A DNA stretch of 64,000 nt, taken from positions 37,562 through 101,561 of the forward strand of contig JBGSYC010000068.1 of NCBI GenBank assembly GCA_041751095.1. The letters are read 5' to 3'. The notes beneath the pieces are model-generated. The model saw only the letters and a program-made list of their open reading frames with translations, had not been told where the DNA came from and did no database searches. Source of the stretch: JADCRZ01 sp041751095 (GTDB lineage: Bacteria; Bacteroidota; Bacteroidia; Chitinophagales; Chitinophagaceae). Shown in pieces: positions 62,617 to 64,000 of the stretch; positions within the stretch are counted from its first letter, which is position 1, and each line of letters starts with the position of its first letter. The translations under genes and the position numbers were made by a program.

Positions 62617-63393
62617 ATGAAAGTACTCAGGGCGAAATTTTTAAGTGACCAAAGTGAATCACTTTCAGCAAGACTAACTTTGCCTGATGATGAGATGCCT
62701 CTCCATTTTGCTATAATAGCTCATTGTTTTACCTGCAATAAAAACTTTAATAGCGTTCGAAATATTTCAAAAGCAATAACGGCCTCTGGCTTTGGCGTGC
62801 TTAGTTTCGATTTTACCGGTTTGGGTAACAGTAAAGGTAATTTTGGAGATACCAATTTTTCTACCAATGTTGATGACCTGGTGGCTGCTGCCGGCTACCT
62901 TAAAAATAACTATATTTCACCTTCCCTGATTATCGGGCATTCATTTGGCGGTCCTGCTGCCATTTATGCTGCTGCAAAAATACCTTCTGTAAAAGCAGTG
63001 GCAACGGTGGCTGCTCCGGCAGAAGTAGGCCATGTACGGCATCTTTTAGGAGATGAAATTGACGTAATAAAAAAAGAAGGGAAAGCAACTGTAAGTCTTG
63101 GAGGAATACCAGTTACAATTGAAAAACAATTTTTAAATGATATCGGTAAACATGATCTATTGGAAGTTTTAAGAGAATTAAAAAAGCCAATATTAATAAT
63201 GCATGCACCCCATGATACTACTGTTGATATCAGACATGCTGAGATGCTTTATAGGGAAGCAAAACATCCAAAAAGCTTTATTTCTCTTGACAATGCCGAC
63301 CATTTATTAACGAGTAAAAAAGATGCCTGCTATGCTGGTGAAGTTATTGCAACATGGGTAAAAAGATATTTGCCCGGTTCTCAAAATAAGTAG
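62617..63393 (+). CDS. Alpha/beta hydrolase (OsmC-partner type, without OsmC domain)
   Basis: A 258-residue cytoplasmic hydrolase. The start is ATG 62617; the TTG just before it is less likely. The nucleophile elbow is GHSFGG (S109), with acid D200 in MHAPHDTTVD and H229 in NADHLLT. The opening SLSARLTLPDDEMPLHFAII and HCFTCNKNFNSVRNISKAI match proteins annotated as hydrolase/OsmC bifunctional enzymes, but the C-terminal OsmC part is absent here. It ends the stress-like cluster. Substrate is unknown. Confidence 0.88.
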   Translation: MKVLRAKFLSDQSESLSARLTLPDDEMPLHFAIIAHCFTCNKNFNSVRNISKAITASGFGVLSFDFTGLGNSKGNFGDTNFSTNVDDLVAAAGYLKNNYISPSLIIGHSFGGPAAIYAAAKIPSVKAVATVAAPAEVGHVRHLLGDEIDVIKKEGKATVSLGGIPVTIEKQFLNDIGKHDLLEVLRELKKPILIMHAPHDTTVDIRHAEMLYREAKHPKSFISLDNADHLLTSKKDACYAGEVIATWVKRYLPGSQNK

Positions 63394-63750
63394 TAGAAAA
63401 TTGAGTATTCAGTTCATGGCAGGAAGGCGTTCTGCCCTTTCTGTTCTTTGCTTACTTCTTCCATATTTACCTTACGCAACTTATTATTGATTCTCCGGTT
63501 CATTCAGTGAAATATTTCTTTAATTATTTATTGGTAAATTGAAGACTCGGGTAATCGGCTTGATCAAGAAAGTAACAGCGACCTATAAACACTACATGAC
63601 AAAGTTGGGCAAAGAAGCAATCCGTACTGCCCAGAAACTAAAAAATATGGTTATTACAATATACGCCAACTCAGTTATTGGCGTTATTTTGAGTTGTCAG
63701 CTACTAATGGAAATAACGCTAAAAATAACGTTGCAGAAATGTTAGGATAT
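63394..63750. other. Intergenic region with possible transposase scrap
   Basis: Between 63539 and 63745 an open frame without an ATG (it would start at TTG) reads IKKVTATYKHYMTKLGKEAI then RTAQKLKNMVITIYANSV. This recalls transposase C-terminal regions but cannot be assigned with confidence. No flanking inverted repeats were seen. The rest holds nothing recognisable. Confidence 0.25.
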
Positions 63751-64000
63751 TTAAAATATGCCGGGTTTCTTTATGTGGTTGAACACTCCATTGTTTAAAG
63801 TTTGTACATGCCTGATAACCGTTAAGCTTCCATCCGTTTCTAAAACAATGGCATCCGCTTCTTCAATGCATCCTATTCCGTTCTGTCTTAAAATTGCGTA
63901 AATTTCATCTTCAGCTATTCTTTCCTTCTTCATCACCTGCCTTAGCATTTCCCCTTTATAGACTAATAAAGCAGGTGTGGATTTTACAAGATTACTTATA
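63751..64000 (-). CDS. DUF421/YetF-family membrane protein, C-terminal part (partial)
   Basis: The gene enters from the right edge, and its membrane helices lie outside the window. The 82 visible codons read NLVKSTPALLVYKGEMLRQV, MKKERIAEDEIYAILRQNGI and GCIEEADAIVLETDGSLTVI, the cytoplasmic DUF421 domain. An internal ATG at 63948 is not the true start, because the family sequence continues upstream of it in frame to the edge. The function of YetF proteins is poorly defined. Confidence 0.85.
   Translation of the reverse strand, partial: ISNLVKSTPALLVYKGEMLRQVMKKERIAEDEIYAILRQNGIGCIEEADAIVLETDGSLTVIRHVQTLNNGVFNHIKKPGIF

Overview
The window reads as a chromosomal segment of a glycan-degrading Bacteroidota bacterium, most likely family Chitinophagaceae. 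The signs are three SusC/SusD pairs, exported sulfatases and GH92 enzymes, a giant secreted protein with a type IX secretion C-terminal domain, a hipB/hipS/hipT operon, and dense families of intergenic palindromic repeats. The species call is inference. No rRNA, intact tRNA, CRISPR array or complete insertion sequence was seen.

Layout. 1-7.2 kb: a partial exported DUF4038 (GH140-like) gene, divergent from a three-gene CUT2 sugar ABC transporter, then a sulfatase. 7.4-8.65 kb: a frameshifted SIMPL gene and an orphan HigA-type antitoxin with a remnant of its toxin. 8.65-17.9 kb (minus strand): polysaccharide utilisation locus 1 (SusC, SusD, sulfatase, GH2) plus a decayed DUF4038 gene. 17.9-23.7 kb: long repeats, a glycerophosphodiesterase, and TetR, DsbA/FrnE and SDR genes. 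23.75-42.7 kb: a second SusC/SusD pair, a divergent DUF1080 hydrolase with a sorbosone-dehydrogenase-like cytochrome, then locus 3 (SusC, SusD, two GH92 mannosidases). 42.7-45.6 kb: a truncated RelE-type toxin with intact antitoxin, repeats, an NTF2-like gene, a Crp-family regulator and an integrase remnant. 45.8-49.4 kb: a frameshifted TonB receptor, a di-heme peroxidase and a small molybdopterin-fold protein. 49.6-51.1 kb: hipBST-type toxin-antitoxin with three evenly spaced operators. 51.4-56.2 kb: a 1616-residue beta-helix/PA14 protein. 56.3-58.9 kb: Ktr/Trk potassium uptake. 58.9-60.6 kb: a scar holding a tRNA-like 3' end, a chimeric ATPase pseudogene and a PRC-barrel remnant. 60.8-63.4 kb: baeRF, HPF and alpha/beta-hydrolase genes. 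The right edge holds part of a DUF421 protein.

How it fits together. The SusCD systems bind and import oligosaccharides. Sulfatases, GH2, GH92 and DUF1080/cytochrome enzymes trim sulfated, mannosidic and oxidised sugars, and the ABC transporter may import a released monosaccharide. The most striking feature is decay. At least eight genes are frameshifted, truncated or fused. Toxin genes are broken exactly where the glycan loci end on both sides (8.65 and 42.7 kb), and direct copies of a 145-bp hairpin repeat flank 23.1-43.9 kb. This suggests repeated insertion, deletion and recombination around the glycan loci. No clearly new enzymatic system was found. The best candidates for follow-up are the hipBST operon with its operator array, the receptor/peroxidase/molybdopterin-fold operon, and the baeRF-HPF-hydrolase cluster.
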